A program made the position numbers and the translations under genes. The notes beneath the pieces were generated by a model. It saw nothing but the letters and a program-made list of their open reading frames with translations, was not told the origin of the DNA and did no database searches. Source: Streptomyces malachitofuscus (GTDB lineage Bacteria; Actinomycetota; Actinomycetes; Streptomycetales; Streptomycetaceae). Taken from it: a stretch of 64,000 nucleotides of DNA. Of the stretch, positions 26,930 through 35,884 are shown piece after piece. The stretch is from NCBI RefSeq assembly GCF_014650055.1, contig NZ_BMUF01000010.1, positions 124,001 through 188,000 of the forward strand, given 5' to 3'. Each line of letters opens with the position of its first letter. The first letter of the stretch is position 1.

Positions 26930-28675
26930 GTGACCAGTACCGCGTCCTCCACGGACACCCGGCAGGAGCAGTCGCCGCTCGAGCAGCGGCAGACGTGGCA
27001 GCAGCGGCTGCGACGTTTCGGCTACCGGGCGTCGGGCCCCAGAGGCGATGTGCGTGACCGCCTGGTCCCGCCCTACACCGAGCCGTCGGGCCGGCTGTGG
27101 GCGACGCTGGGCATGCCGCCGCGTCTCGCGCAGCGCGTCACGCGCTGGTCGGCGTGGGGCGGTCCGCTGCTGGTCACGCTGCTGGCGGGAGTCCTGCGGT
27201 TCTGGAACCTGGGCAGCCCCAAGGCGGTGATATTCGACGAGACGTACTACGCGAAGGACGCGTGGGCGCTGGTCCACCGCGGGTTCGAGGTCAACTGGGA
27301 CAAGGAGGCCAACCGGCTGATCCTGGACTCGGGCGGCAGCGTCCCGATCCCCACGGACGCCGCGTACGTCGTGCATCCGCCGGTCGGCAAGTACGTCATC
27401 GGGCTGGGCGAGCTGATCTTCGGCTTCGACCCGTTCGGCTGGCGGTTCATGACGGCGCTGCTGGGCACGCTGTCGGTCCTCATGCTGTGCCGGATCGGGC
27501 GGCGGTTGTTCCGGTCCACGTTCCTGGGCTGTCTCGCGGGTGCGCTGATGGCCGTGGACGGGCTGCACTTCGTGATGAGCCGGACCGCGCTGCTCGACGG
27601 CGTGCTGATGTTCTTCGTGCTGGCGGCCTTCGGGTGTCTGCTGGTCGACCGGGACCGGGCGCGGGCGAAACTGGCCGCCGCGGTGCCCGTGGACGCCGAC
27701 GGCCGCGCCCGTCCGGACGCGCACGTCGCCGAGACCACCCGGATCGGCTTCCGGCCGTGGCGGCTGGCGGCGGGCCTGATGCTGGGCCTGGCGATCGGCA
27801 CCAAGTGGAACGCGCTGTACATCCTGGCCGCGTTCTGTGTGATGGCGGTGCTGTGGGACGTCGGCGCGCGCCGGGTCGCGGGCGCCCGGCGGCCGCGGAC
27901 GGCGGTGCTGAGGCGGGACCTGGGCTGGGCGTTCCTGTCCACGGTGCCGGTGGCGGTGGTCACCTACTTCGCCTCCTGGATCGGCTGGATCCTCTCCCCC
28001 TCCGACGGCACCGGCGGCTACTACCGCGACTGGGCGGTCAAGGACGGCCGCAGCAGCGACTGGTCCTGGCTGTTCCCGGACTGGTGGCGCAGCCTGTGGC
28101 ACTACGAGCACCAGGTCTACGACTTCCACGTCGGCCTGTCCTCGCCGCACACCTACGAGTCCAACCCGTGGAGCTGGATCGTCACGGGCCGCCCGGTGTC
28201 GTACTTCTACGAGTCGCCGGCCCCCGGCGCGGACGGCTGCCCGGCCGACGCGGGCGAGAAGTGCGCCCAGGAGGTCCTGGCCATCGGCACACCCCTGCTG
28301 TGGTGGGTGGGCTGCTTCGCCCTGCTCTACGTCCTGTGGCGCTGGTTCTTCCGCCGCGACTGGCGCGCGGGCGCCATCGCCTGCGGCATCGCGGCCGGCT
28401 ACGCCCCGTGGTTCCTCTACCAGGAACGCACGATCTTCTTCTTCTACGCCGTCGTCTTCCTCCCCTTCCTCTGCCTGGCCGTGGCCATGCTCCTCGGCGC
28501 CCTGGTCGGCCCACCCCGCTCCACCGACACCCGCCGCGTGGCCGGCGCCACCGCAGCAGGCGTCCTCACCCTCCTGATCGCCTGGAACTTCATCTACTTC
28601 TGGCCCTTGTTCACCGGCACCCCCATCCCCATCGACGACTGGCGCTCCCGCATGTGGCTGGACACCTGGGTCTAG
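26930..28675 (+). CDS. pmt: Dolichyl/polyprenyl-phosphate-mannose--protein mannosyltransferase
   Basis: Integral membrane GT-C glycosyltransferase that moves mannose from polyprenyl-phosphate-mannose to Ser/Thr of secreted proteins. 581 residues from GTG 26930, about ten hydrophobic segments. The catalytic Asp-Glu lies in the first extracytoplasmic loop (AVIFDETYYAKDAW, about 100-113), with HPPVGKY downstream. In S. coelicolor the same-position gene (SCO3154) is required for phage phiC31 infection and affects antibiotic sensitivity, so this gene is a candidate phage-receptor determinant. The stop overlaps the stop of the convergent Nudix gene within CTAG. Confidence 0.95.
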   Translation: MTSTASSTDTRQEQSPLEQRQTWQQRLRRFGYRASGPRGDVRDRLVPPYTEPSGRLWATLGMPPRLAQRVTRWSAWGGPLLVTLLAGVLRFWNLGSPKAVIFDETYYAKDAWALVHRGFEVNWDKEANRLILDSGGSVPIPTDAAYVVHPPVGKYVIGLGELIFGFDPFGWRFMTALLGTLSVLMLCRIGRRLFRSTFLGCLAGALMAVDGLHFVMSRTALLDGVLMFFVLAAFGCLLVDRDRARAKLAAAVPVDADGRARPDAHVAETTRIGFRPWRLAAGLMLGLAIGTKWNALYILAAFCVMAVLWDVGARRVAGARRPRTAVLRRDLGWAFLSTVPVAVVTYFASWIGWILSPSDGTGGYYRDWAVKDGRSSDWSWLFPDWWRSLWHYEHQVYDFHVGLSSPHTYESNPWSWIVTGRPVSYFYESPAPGADGCPADAGEKCAQEVLAIGTPLLWWVGCFALLYVLWRWFFRRDWRAGAIACGIAAGYAPWFLYQERTIFFFYAVVFLPFLCLAVAMLLGALVGPPRSTDTRRVAGATAAGVLTLLIAWNFIYFWPLFTGTPIPIDDWRSRMWLDTWV

Positions 28676-29247
28676 CCGGACGGACGTCCCCTGCGCGTCG
28701 CGTCGGATGCGCCCAGGGCTGCGAGGGTGAAGGTGTCGCGGAGGTCGCCTGTGCGGATTGCCGTGGTGATGTCGTGGGGGCTCCACCAGCGGGCCTGGGC
28801 GATCTCGCCGTCGCCTGCCCAGCCGGGGCGCAGTGGGTGGTCTCCCGGCACCTGGACCTCGACGACGGCGACCTCGTTCTCCAGCATGCCGGAGTCGACG
28901 TCCAGGTACGCCAGCACGGTCGCCGTGGTGCCGGACAGGCCTGTCTCCTCGGCCAGTTCGCGCAGCGCGTCCGAGGCGGGGTCGGTCTCGCCGAAGCCCC
29001 GTGGGAGTTCCCAGGCCCACCGGCCGACCGTGGGGCGCCACTGGCGGACCAGGAGGATGTCGTCGCCGCGTCGGGCCAGGATGACGACGCCGATGCGGCC
29101 GCCGCCGACGCGGATGCGGTGCCGGACGGTCTCGGCGCCGGAGGGCAGGCGGTAGGTGTCGAGGTGGACCTCGCACCACCGTCCGCCGTCGGCGTCGGTG
29201 TACGCCGTGCGGGTGTGCGTGCGCGGTGCCTCAGCGTCCATGTCCAC
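28672..29247 (-). CDS. NUDIX hydrolase
   Basis: 191 residues from GTG 29247 (VDMDAEAPRTHTRTAYTDADGG); ATG 29241 is an in-frame alternative, and GGGGAAGGA serves either. The Nudix box is ELPRGFGETDPASDALRELAEETGL, which keeps REL-x-EE-x-G but is two residues shorter between Gly and the REL core than the canonical GX5EX7REUXEEXGU. It resembles ADP-sugar/NDP-X pyrophosphatases in having an N-terminal beta domain (RIRVGGGRIGVVILARRGDDILLVRQWRP). It overlaps the upstream 458-residue gene by 17 bp, so the two are co-expressed. Substrate is unknown. Confidence 0.85.
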   Translation of the reverse strand: MDMDAEAPRTHTRTAYTDADGGRWCEVHLDTYRLPSGAETVRHRIRVGGGRIGVVILARRGDDILLVRQWRPTVGRWAWELPRGFGETDPASDALRELAEETGLSGTTATVLAYLDVDSGMLENEVAVVEVQVPGDHPLRPGWAGDGEIAQARWWSPHDITTAIRTGDLRDTFTLAALGASDATRRGRPSG

Positions 29248-30607
29248 CGGGTCCTTCCCCCAGCACTCCGGGGATCTCGATCACGTCGTACCGCCCCCGG
29301 AAGTCGGTCAGGCGGTTCGCTCCGGCGGTGACGGCCGCGACGACCACCGGGGCGAGCACTCCCCCGGCGCCGGCGGCGAACACGCCGAGGGTCTCCGGGC
29401 CGAGCAGACTGGTCGCCCAGCTCATCGAGCCTCCGGCGGCCATCTGCGCGGGGATCCCGCGGGTGCTCTGCACGAAGCGCTGGAGCCGGGTCACCGGCAC
29501 CTCGTCCGTGCCGCCGGACGGCGGTTCCTTCGTGCGCCGGCCGAGCAGGTCGCCGACCTCCTGCAGCGCTTCGAGATCACGCCGGTGCCACCAGCGGGTG
29601 AGGGCCTCGGCCGCGTCGTCCGTGTAACGCTGCCATTCCGCGCTGCTCATGAGGCCCAGCCTCAGTTCGAACCGCGTCGGGTACATCACGACCGGTGTCC
29701 GCTCGGCGAGCGGCGCGGCGGCGCGGCGCCGCACAGCGCGTCGCGGCGAGGACAGCCCGAGCAGGCAGCCTTCGCTCGCCGCGATCGCCCGGTAGTACGT
29801 CTCGTCGAAGGAGTCGCGCAGCGTCCGCGCGTCCGCTTGCGCCACCGGATCGCCGGAGCGCAGGAGAGGGGCGAGGTGCTCGTACAGGCGGCTGCGGCTG
29901 GGCATGCCGTCCACGTCGAACTGCCCGCTCGTCCAGGCGGTGAGCACGGCCCGGCCCTCGTCGCCGGTCACGTCCTCCGGGGACGGCGGGGGGCGCAGCG
30001 CGTACGCCGTCGTGTAGTCGGCCGGGGTCAGGGGGCTGACCTCCAGCAGGCCGTTCTCGGCGGCTTCGAGCCATTCCCTCCACCGGGCGACGGTGCGCCG
30101 CCGCAGCGGTGCCTCGAGGACGCCGGTCTCCGCCAGTAACCGGTCCGCCATGCCGACCGGACCCTCCGCGGCAAGGGCCCCGGCCGCGGCCTCGGCGTCC
30201 GCGCGGTCGGCCAACTCCCGTTGCAGGCGCAGACACTGGTCGTCGGGTAGGGGGAGGGAGGAGAAGAGGAACCCGGTCGAGAGCATCGCGATCAGCTGGC
30301 CCCCCAGATCCGCGTTCCGGGAGTTCACCCGGACGGGCAGGACCGCTCCGCCGCCGATCGCCCGGATCGCCAGCTCGTCGAGGAGGGCGGCGGGCCGGAG
30401 TGCGGCGAAGACGGCGCCGTCGAGCAGTTGCGGATAGGTCAGGAACAGGGAGCCGCCCTGGATGACCTCCCAGCGCAGCCGTCCGAGCACCTCTGCCCGC
30501 ATGACCTCGGGCAGCCGTTCCACCGGGGCGGCGGCCCCGGCCGCCTGAGCGCTCAGCCTGGCCCGTTGCCGGACGCTGTCCCACTCGGTGCTGAGGACCG
30601 CGGTCAT
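29231..30607 (-). CDS. Protein of unknown function, 458 residues
   Basis: No recognised domain. ATG 30607 is chosen because AAAGGCGGGC precedes it; ATG 30637 lacks a ribosome-binding site. The sequence is mainly helical and rich in Ala/Arg/Leu, with repeated blocks such as LLDELAIRAIGGGAVLPVRVNS, LSTGFLFSSLPLPDDQCLRLQREL and RSRLYEHLAPLLRSGDPVAQADARTLRDSFDE. A hydrophobic stretch near the C-terminus (about 415-440, LGVFAAGAGGVLAPVVVAAVTAG) may be a membrane hairpin. It overlaps the Nudix gene start by 17 bp. No signal peptide. It could be an accessory gene of irregular distribution. Confidence 0.7.
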   Translation of the reverse strand: MTAVLSTEWDSVRQRARLSAQAAGAAAPVERLPEVMRAEVLGRLRWEVIQGGSLFLTYPQLLDGAVFAALRPAALLDELAIRAIGGGAVLPVRVNSRNADLGGQLIAMLSTGFLFSSLPLPDDQCLRLQRELADRADAEAAAGALAAEGPVGMADRLLAETGVLEAPLRRRTVARWREWLEAAENGLLEVSPLTPADYTTAYALRPPPSPEDVTGDEGRAVLTAWTSGQFDVDGMPSRSRLYEHLAPLLRSGDPVAQADARTLRDSFDETYYRAIAASEGCLLGLSSPRRAVRRRAAAPLAERTPVVMYPTRFELRLGLMSSAEWQRYTDDAAEALTRWWHRRDLEALQEVGDLLGRRTKEPPSGGTDEVPVTRLQRFVQSTRGIPAQMAAGGSMSWATSLLGPETLGVFAAGAGGVLAPVVVAAVTAGANRLTDFRGRYDVIEIPGVLGEGPGGHGR

Positions 30608-30820
30608 GTGCCCGCCTTTTCTGTGGTGTTCGGACATGAGCAGACGTCAGCGAGTTCAGCACATGCCGGGGGACGGAGCGAACGTCGGGGGCGGTCTCTG
30701 TTCGGACAACAAACGGAAACAGACGTCCCGGTCGGCACCGGCACCGCATAGGGTGCTCGGCGTCGGGCTTTCTGAACACGTTCAGAAGACGTGGGGTTCG
30801 GCGGGGGAGGGGATCGCCCG

Positions 30821-32461
30821 ATGGGCAAGGGGGTCAAGGCCGCCGTCATCGGTGGTGTGTTCGCGGTCATGGTCGGCGGGGCCGGGTACGGGGCCTACAA
30901 CATCGTGTCGGCCGTGAGCGGCGGCGGTGGCGGCGGCGCGGCGGAGACGAAGAAGGCCGGGCCGCCGGACGAGGAAGAGGTCCGGAAGACGACCGAGGCG
31001 TTCTTCGCGGCCTGGGAGAAGGGCGCGGCGGACCGGGCGGCGTCGTACACGAACAACGCGCAGGAGGCCGGCGCGCTGCTCTCCGGGTACGGCGAGGAGG
31101 CGCACATCGGCGATGTCGGGATCACGCCCGGCACGGCCACCGGCACCACCGTGCCGTTCACCGTGAAGGCGACCGTCAGTCATGAGGGGAAGTCGAAGCC
31201 GCTCAGCTACAAGAGCGAGCTGACGGTCGTCCGCGGGAAGACCACCGGGCGGGCGCTGGTCGACTGGAAGCCGTCCGTCGTGCACCCGGATCTGAAGGAC
31301 GGCGACACCCTCGTCACCGAGGAGTCCGCGCAGCCGCCCATCGAGGCCGTGGACCGCGACGGCACGGTGCTGAAGAAGGAGGAGTACCCCTCCCTGGGCC
31401 CGATCCTGGACACCCTGCGCCAGAAGTACGGCGCGAAGGCGGGCGGCACCCCCGGTGTCGAGCTGGTGGTCCGGCACGCGGAGGACGCCTCGGGCGAGGC
31501 CGCCGCCGACACCCCGCTGCTGACCCTCGCCGAGGGCGAACCGGGCAAGCTGCGGACCACGCTCAGCGCCGGGGTGCAGGCGGCGGCCGAGAAGGCGGTG
31601 AAGGGGTTCGCCGAGTCGTCGGTGGTGGCCGTGAAGCCGAGCACGGGTGAGGTGCTGGCGGTGGCCAACCACCGTGCGGACGGGTTCAACGCGGCCTTCC
31701 AGGGCAAGGTCGCCCCCGGCTCCACCATGAAGATCATCACGGCCGCGATGCTCATAGACAACGGCGTGACCTCGATGAACGGTCCGGCACCCTGTCCGTC
31801 CAGCGCCATGTGGCGGAGCCAGACCTTCAAGAACCTCACCGGTATGACGCCCAACGAGGGCGCGACCCTCGCCAACAGCTTCCTGCGGTCCTGCAACACG
31901 GCCTTCATCAAGCTCATCGACGAGCAGCCGCTCACCACGGAGTCCCTCACCCGGGAGGCGCAGGAGCGGTTCGGGCTCGGCCGGGACGACTGGAAGACCG
32001 GCATCGTCTCCTTCGACGGCAGCGTTCCCGCCGTCGGCGGCCCCGACCAGGCGGCGAACGCCATCGGCCAGGGGCAGGTGCAGATGAACCCGCTGAACAT
32101 GGCCTCGGTGACGGCCACCGCCATCACCGGAACCTTCCGCCAGCCGTATCTGGTCTCCCCGGACCTCGACGGCCGGCAGCTGGCGCAGGCCAAGGGGCTG
32201 CCGCCCGGCACGGCGGCGCAGCTGAAGCAGATGATGCGGCTGACCGCCACTCAGGGAACGGCACAGCAGGCCATGGGGGGCCTCGGCGGTGACATCGGCG
32301 CGAAGACCGGGTCGGCGGAGGTCGACGGCAATGCGACGTCGGACAGCTGGTTCACCGGTTTCCGCAACGACATCGCGGCGGCGGCGATGGCCCAGCAGGG
32401 CGGGCACGGCGGCGATGCGGCCGGCCCGATTGTCGCAGCCGTGCTACGAGCAGGCGGCTGA
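30821..32461 (+). CDS. Penicillin-binding protein with MecA_N-type domain (transpeptidase)
   Basis: 546 residues. N-terminal anchor (KGVKAAVIGGVFAVMVGGAGYGAY, about 3-26), an NTF2-like MecA_N domain (about 50-150), a linker dimerisation region, then the penicillin-binding transpeptidase domain with S301TMK304, S357CN359 and K495TG497. It cross-links peptidoglycan outside the membrane. The MecA_N architecture is that of low-affinity class B PBPs such as PBP2a and PBP5fm. ATG 30821 follows GGGGGAGGGG. It is followed 132 bp later by a paralogue of the same design; both lack a transglycosylase domain. Confidence 0.92.
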   Translation: MGKGVKAAVIGGVFAVMVGGAGYGAYNIVSAVSGGGGGGAAETKKAGPPDEEEVRKTTEAFFAAWEKGAADRAASYTNNAQEAGALLSGYGEEAHIGDVGITPGTATGTTVPFTVKATVSHEGKSKPLSYKSELTVVRGKTTGRALVDWKPSVVHPDLKDGDTLVTEESAQPPIEAVDRDGTVLKKEEYPSLGPILDTLRQKYGAKAGGTPGVELVVRHAEDASGEAAADTPLLTLAEGEPGKLRTTLSAGVQAAAEKAVKGFAESSVVAVKPSTGEVLAVANHRADGFNAAFQGKVAPGSTMKIITAAMLIDNGVTSMNGPAPCPSSAMWRSQTFKNLTGMTPNEGATLANSFLRSCNTAFIKLIDEQPLTTESLTREAQERFGLGRDDWKTGIVSFDGSVPAVGGPDQAANAIGQGQVQMNPLNMASVTATAITGTFRQPYLVSPDLDGRQLAQAKGLPPGTAAQLKQMMRLTATQGTAQQAMGGLGGDIGAKTGSAEVDGNATSDSWFTGFRNDIAAAAMAQQGGHGGDAAGPIVAAVLRAGG

Positions 32462-32593
32462 TCGCGTCACGTGCCGGGCGGGACTCTAGGGTGGTGGCCG
32501 TCGCGGCGCACATCCGGCGCCATGAGGCCATGAGCGCCACGAGAGCCACACGGGTCACGGGGAGCCCGGCGGGCAGCGGAGGAACGGACAGCA

Positions 32594-34258
32594 GTGGGGA
32601 ACAGAGTGCGCGCCGGTGAGCGGCGGAAGACCAGGCCCGCCGTGCTCGGCGGAGTGATCGCCGTGGTGGTGGGCGGTGCCGGGTTCGGCGCCTACGCACT
32701 GTACGGGGGCGGCGCCGCCGCGGAGGACGGCTCGGCCTCCACCCGGGCGGAGGCCGCCAAGACCGGGCCGCTGTCCCCCGAGGAGGTCACCACCGCGGCC
32801 GAGCGGTTCCTCACCGCCTGGGGGGCGGGCAAGGTGGACGAGGCCGCCGCCGCCACCGACGACCCGAAGGCCGCGGCCGCCCTGCTCAAGGCCTACGCCG
32901 AGGACGCCGGGATCAGGAACGTCACCCTCACCCCGGCCGCCCCCGCCGGCGGCGAGGTCCCCTTCTCCGTCAAGGGCACGGTGTCGTACGAGGAGGCGGG
33001 CAAGCCGCTGACGTACGACAGCGCGCTGACCGTCGTGCGCCGGGGCGGGGACGGCGCGCCGCGGGTCGACTGGCAGCCGTCGGTCGTGCATCCGGACCTC
33101 AAGGAGGGCGACAAGCTGGTCACCGGCGAGGCGGGCACCCCGCCGGTCAAGGCGCTCGACCGGGACGGCGGTGAGCTGACCGCCGAGAAGTACCCGTCGC
33201 TCGGGTCGGTGCTGGACGGGCTGCGGGAGAAGTACGGCGAGAAGGCGGGCGGCGAGGCCGGCGTCGAGCTGCGGATCGTGCGCGGCAAGGAGTCCGAGAA
33301 GGCGAAGCTGTCCGACAAGACCCTCCTGGAGCTGAGCGAGGGCACGCCCGGCACGGTGCGGACCACACTGAGCCCGTCGCTCCAGGCCGCCGCCGAGGAG
33401 CAGGTGGCGGCGAAGAAGCGGGCCTCGGTGGTGGTGCTGCGCCCGTCGACGGGCGAGATCCTCGCGGTGGCGAACTCCTCGCGCGGCTTCAACGCCGCGT
33501 TCCAGGGTTCGCTGGCCCCGGGCTCCACGATGAAGGTGATCACCGCCTCGATGCTGATCGAGAAGGGGCTCGCCTCGATGGACGAGAAGCACCCGTGCCC
33601 GAAGTACTTCAGCTACGGCGGCTGGAAGTTCCAGAACGACGACAAGTTCGAGATCAAGGACGGCACCTTCAAGGCGAGCTTCGCCCGGTCCTGCAACACG
33701 GCCTTCATCAGCCAGGCGCCCGAGCTGAAGAACGACGATCTGACCAAGCAGGCCCAGCAGGTGTTCGGGCTGGGGATGAACAACTGGCAGGTCGGCGTGC
33801 CGACCTTCGACGGGGCGGTGCCGGTGCAGTCGGCGGCGCCGATGGGGGCCTCCCTGATCGGGCAGGGCGGGGTGCGGATGAACCCGCTGAACATGGCGTC
33901 GGTGTCGGCGACGGTCAAGGCGGGGGTCTTCCACCAGCCGTACCTGGTCTCGCCGGAGGTCGACGGTCGTTCGCTGGCGACGGCCTCGCGCACGATGTCC
34001 GCGGACACGCTGGCCCAGCTGCGGGAGCTGATGTCGTACACCGCCTCCTACGGCACGGCGGCGGAGGCGATGGCCGGGGTGGGCGGTGACCGGGGCGCGA
34101 AGACCGGGTCGGCCGAGGTCGACGGGCAGAAGAAGCCCAACGGCTGGTTCACCGCGTACCGCGGCGACCTGGCGGCCGCCGGTGTGGTGCAGGCGGCCGG
34201 GCACGGCGGCTCGACGGCCGGGCCGATCGTGGCGGCGCTGCTGAAGGCGGGCGGCTGA
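32594..34258 (+). CDS. Second MecA_N-type penicillin-binding protein (transpeptidase)
   Basis: 554 residues from GTG 32594, with GGAGGA upstream at about 32577-32582. Same layout as its upstream paralogue: anchor helix (PAVLGGVIAVVVGGAGFGAYALY, about 15-37), MecA_N/NTF2-like domain, transpeptidase motifs S311TMK314, S366CN368 and K503TG505. Long shared stretches (VDW-PSVVHPDLK-GD-LVT; MNPLNMASV; GAKTGSAEVDG) show tandem duplication. The stop lies 3 bp from the stop of the convergent ssgE gene. Its closeness to ssgE, which acts at spore-wall stages, makes a role in sporulation-wall synthesis plausible but unproven. Confidence 0.92.
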   Translation: MGNRVRAGERRKTRPAVLGGVIAVVVGGAGFGAYALYGGGAAAEDGSASTRAEAAKTGPLSPEEVTTAAERFLTAWGAGKVDEAAAATDDPKAAAALLKAYAEDAGIRNVTLTPAAPAGGEVPFSVKGTVSYEEAGKPLTYDSALTVVRRGGDGAPRVDWQPSVVHPDLKEGDKLVTGEAGTPPVKALDRDGGELTAEKYPSLGSVLDGLREKYGEKAGGEAGVELRIVRGKESEKAKLSDKTLLELSEGTPGTVRTTLSPSLQAAAEEQVAAKKRASVVVLRPSTGEILAVANSSRGFNAAFQGSLAPGSTMKVITASMLIEKGLASMDEKHPCPKYFSYGGWKFQNDDKFEIKDGTFKASFARSCNTAFISQAPELKNDDLTKQAQQVFGLGMNNWQVGVPTFDGAVPVQSAAPMGASLIGQGGVRMNPLNMASVSATVKAGVFHQPYLVSPEVDGRSLATASRTMSADTLAQLRELMSYTASYGTAAEAMAGVGGDRGAKTGSAEVDGQKKPNGWFTAYRGDLAAAGVVQAAGHGGSTAGPIVAALLKAGG

Positions 34259-34261
34259 GGG

Positions 34262-34618
34262 TCAGTGCGGGACGGGTTCCGCGGTGGCCGCGTAGGTGCG
34301 CCGCAGGAACCGTGTCAGGGTCTTCGTCTCGAACTGGACCACCGACACGCCCTGCGCGGTGTGGAACTCGATGACGGCCTGGACACGGCCGCACGGCCAC
34401 ACCCGTATCTCGCCCCTGCCGGCGGGGGCGAGGAGACCCTGCTCCAGCAGTTCCCGGGCGACGGCCCAGTCGCGGGGCGCGGCGCCCGGCAGCGCCATGT
34501 GGACGCAGCGGGGGTCCTCTTCGGGGTCGTAGCGAAGCACCACGGGTACCGCGCCGCGGTCGTCCTCCAGGACGTCGGTGACTATGTGGGCTCGCGCGTA
34601 CTGCTCGACTACGGACAT
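34262..34618 (-). CDS. ssgE: SsgA-like sporulation protein SsgE
   Basis: 118-residue SALP, a family found only in morphologically complex actinomycetes, steering septum and spore-wall processes. It starts MSVVEQYARAHIVTDVLEDDRGAVPVVLRYDPEEDP and includes the family block PRDWAVARELLEQGLLAPAGRGEIRVWPC and VIEFHTAQGVSVVQFE. The start is ATG 34618 with AGGGGCG upstream. The position beside two PBPs and cbi genes matches ssgE of S. coelicolor (SCO3158), reported to act in late spore maturation and release. SALPs are thought to recruit or regulate peptidoglycan enzymes, which suits the PBP neighbours. Confidence 0.92.
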   Translation of the reverse strand: MSVVEQYARAHIVTDVLEDDRGAVPVVLRYDPEEDPRCVHMALPGAAPRDWAVARELLEQGLLAPAGRGEIRVWPCGRVQAVIEFHTAQGVSVVQFETKTLTRFLRRTYAATAEPVPH

Positions 34619-34781
34619 CGGTGCGCCCCTTACGCTGCGATCCGTCGGCATCAAAGGCATGTAAGCCGTGTAAGCCGTATACCCACCCCGCGTTCCATGG
34701 TGCACCTATTCCGGAATCCGCGCTTCCGAGCGGCGAATATCACATATGAGGTGTGCGCGAGGTAAGACGAGCCACTCGCTC

Positions 34782-34798
34782 TTGCGAAGGCTTTGCAA
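34782..34798 (+). promoter_or_regulatory. Nur-box-like nickel operator upstream of cbiMQO
   Basis: TTGCGAAGGCTTTGCAA matches the Streptomyces Nur consensus tTGCaa-N5-ttGCAA at all positions except one (G for A in the left arm). It lies 20 bp before the cbiM start, where a nickel-loaded Fur-family repressor would block expression. It supports nickel rather than cobalt as the transported metal. Confidence 0.65.
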
Positions 34799-34818
34799 CA
34801 GGCCGCATCATCGAGTCC

Positions 34819-35883
34819 GTGCACGCACCTGACGGATTCATCAACGCCCCTGTCTCCGCCGCGGCCGGAGTCGTCGCCGCCGGCGCGATCGCCGTGAGCC
34901 TGCGCGGCGCGCGACGCGAGCTCGACGAGCGGACCGCGCCGCTGGCCGGACTGGTGGCGGCGTTCATCTTCGCCGTGCAGATGCTGAACTTCCCCGTCGC
35001 GGCGGGAACCAGCGGCCATCTGCTCGGCGGCGCCCTCGCCGCGATACTCGTCGGCCCCTACACCGGTGTCCTGTGCGTCTCCGTCGTCCTGCTGATGCAG
35101 GCCGTGCTCTTCGCCGACGGCGGGCTGACCGCGCTCGGCGTGAACATCACCACCATGGCGATCACCACGACGATCGTCGCGTACGCGCTCTTCCGCGGCC
35201 TGGTGACCCTGCTGCCCCGCACCCGCCGCTCGGTGACCGCCGCGTCCTTCGTCGCCGCGCTGGTCTCCGTCCCGGCCTCCGCGATCGTCTTCACGCTGCT
35301 CTACGCCGTCGGCGGCACCACCGACGTCTCGCTCGGCAAGGTCGCCACCGCCATGGTGGGCGTGCACGTCCTCATCGGCATCGGCGAGGCCGTGATCACC
35401 GCACTGACCGTCGGCGCGGTCGTCGCCGTGCGCCCGGACCTGGTGCACGGGGCGCGCGGGCTGCGGCACAAGCTCAAACTGCGGGTGAACGGCGAACTGG
35501 TCGACGCCCCCGACGCCCCGGCTGCGGAACCCGTCCCCGCCGCCGCCCGCTCCCGGCGCACGGTCTGGATCTCCGGACTGGTCACCTCGCTGGTCCTCGC
35601 CGGGTTCGTCAGCTTCTACGCCTCCGCGAACCCCGACGGCCTGGAGAAGGTCGCCACCGACCACGGCATCGACAAGAAGGCGGAGGAGCACGCACTCGCC
35701 GACTCCCCGCTCGCCGACTACGGCGTCGAGGACGTCGACGACACCCGCCTCTCCGGCGGCCTCGCGGGCGTGATCGGCGTCGGCGCGACGGTCGTCGCGG
35801 GCAGCGGCGTGTTCTGGGCGGTCCGCAGGCGGCGCACCGGCGAGGAGGCCGAGACCGCCGACCCCACCCGCACGAGCGTCTGA
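34819..35883 (+). CDS. cbiM: CbiM-type ECF transporter component (CbiM with CbiN-like C-terminus)
   Basis: 354 residues from GTG 34819, opening VHAPDGFINAPVSAAAGV. The N-terminal Met-His-x-x-Asp-Gly motif forms the metal site of CbiM/NikM. Helices follow to about residue 215, including the LLGGALAAILVGPYTGVLCVSVVLLMQAVLFADGG signature. The C-terminal part (TVWISGLVTSLVLAGFVSFYASANPDGLEKVATDHG, then a last helix) is a CbiN/PDGLE-type module, so the substrate component is fused. It forms an operon with cbiQ and cbiO. No cobalamin riboswitch was seen; the Nur-like box just upstream points to nickel uptake (needed for Ni-superoxide dismutase and urease). Confidence 0.92.
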   Translation: MHAPDGFINAPVSAAAGVVAAGAIAVSLRGARRELDERTAPLAGLVAAFIFAVQMLNFPVAAGTSGHLLGGALAAILVGPYTGVLCVSVVLLMQAVLFADGGLTALGVNITTMAITTTIVAYALFRGLVTLLPRTRRSVTAASFVAALVSVPASAIVFTLLYAVGGTTDVSLGKVATAMVGVHVLIGIGEAVITALTVGAVVAVRPDLVHGARGLRHKLKLRVNGELVDAPDAPAAEPVPAAARSRRTVWISGLVTSLVLAGFVSFYASANPDGLEKVATDHGIDKKAEEHALADSPLADYGVEDVDDTRLSGGLAGVIGVGATVVAGSGVFWAVRRRRTGEEAETADPTRTSV

Positions 35884-35884
35884 C

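Noticed and set aside
34619..34818. Cobalamin riboswitch before cbiM
   Set aside because: No B12-box-like conserved sequence was visible and the region is only about 200 bp; the Nur-like box explains regulation better.
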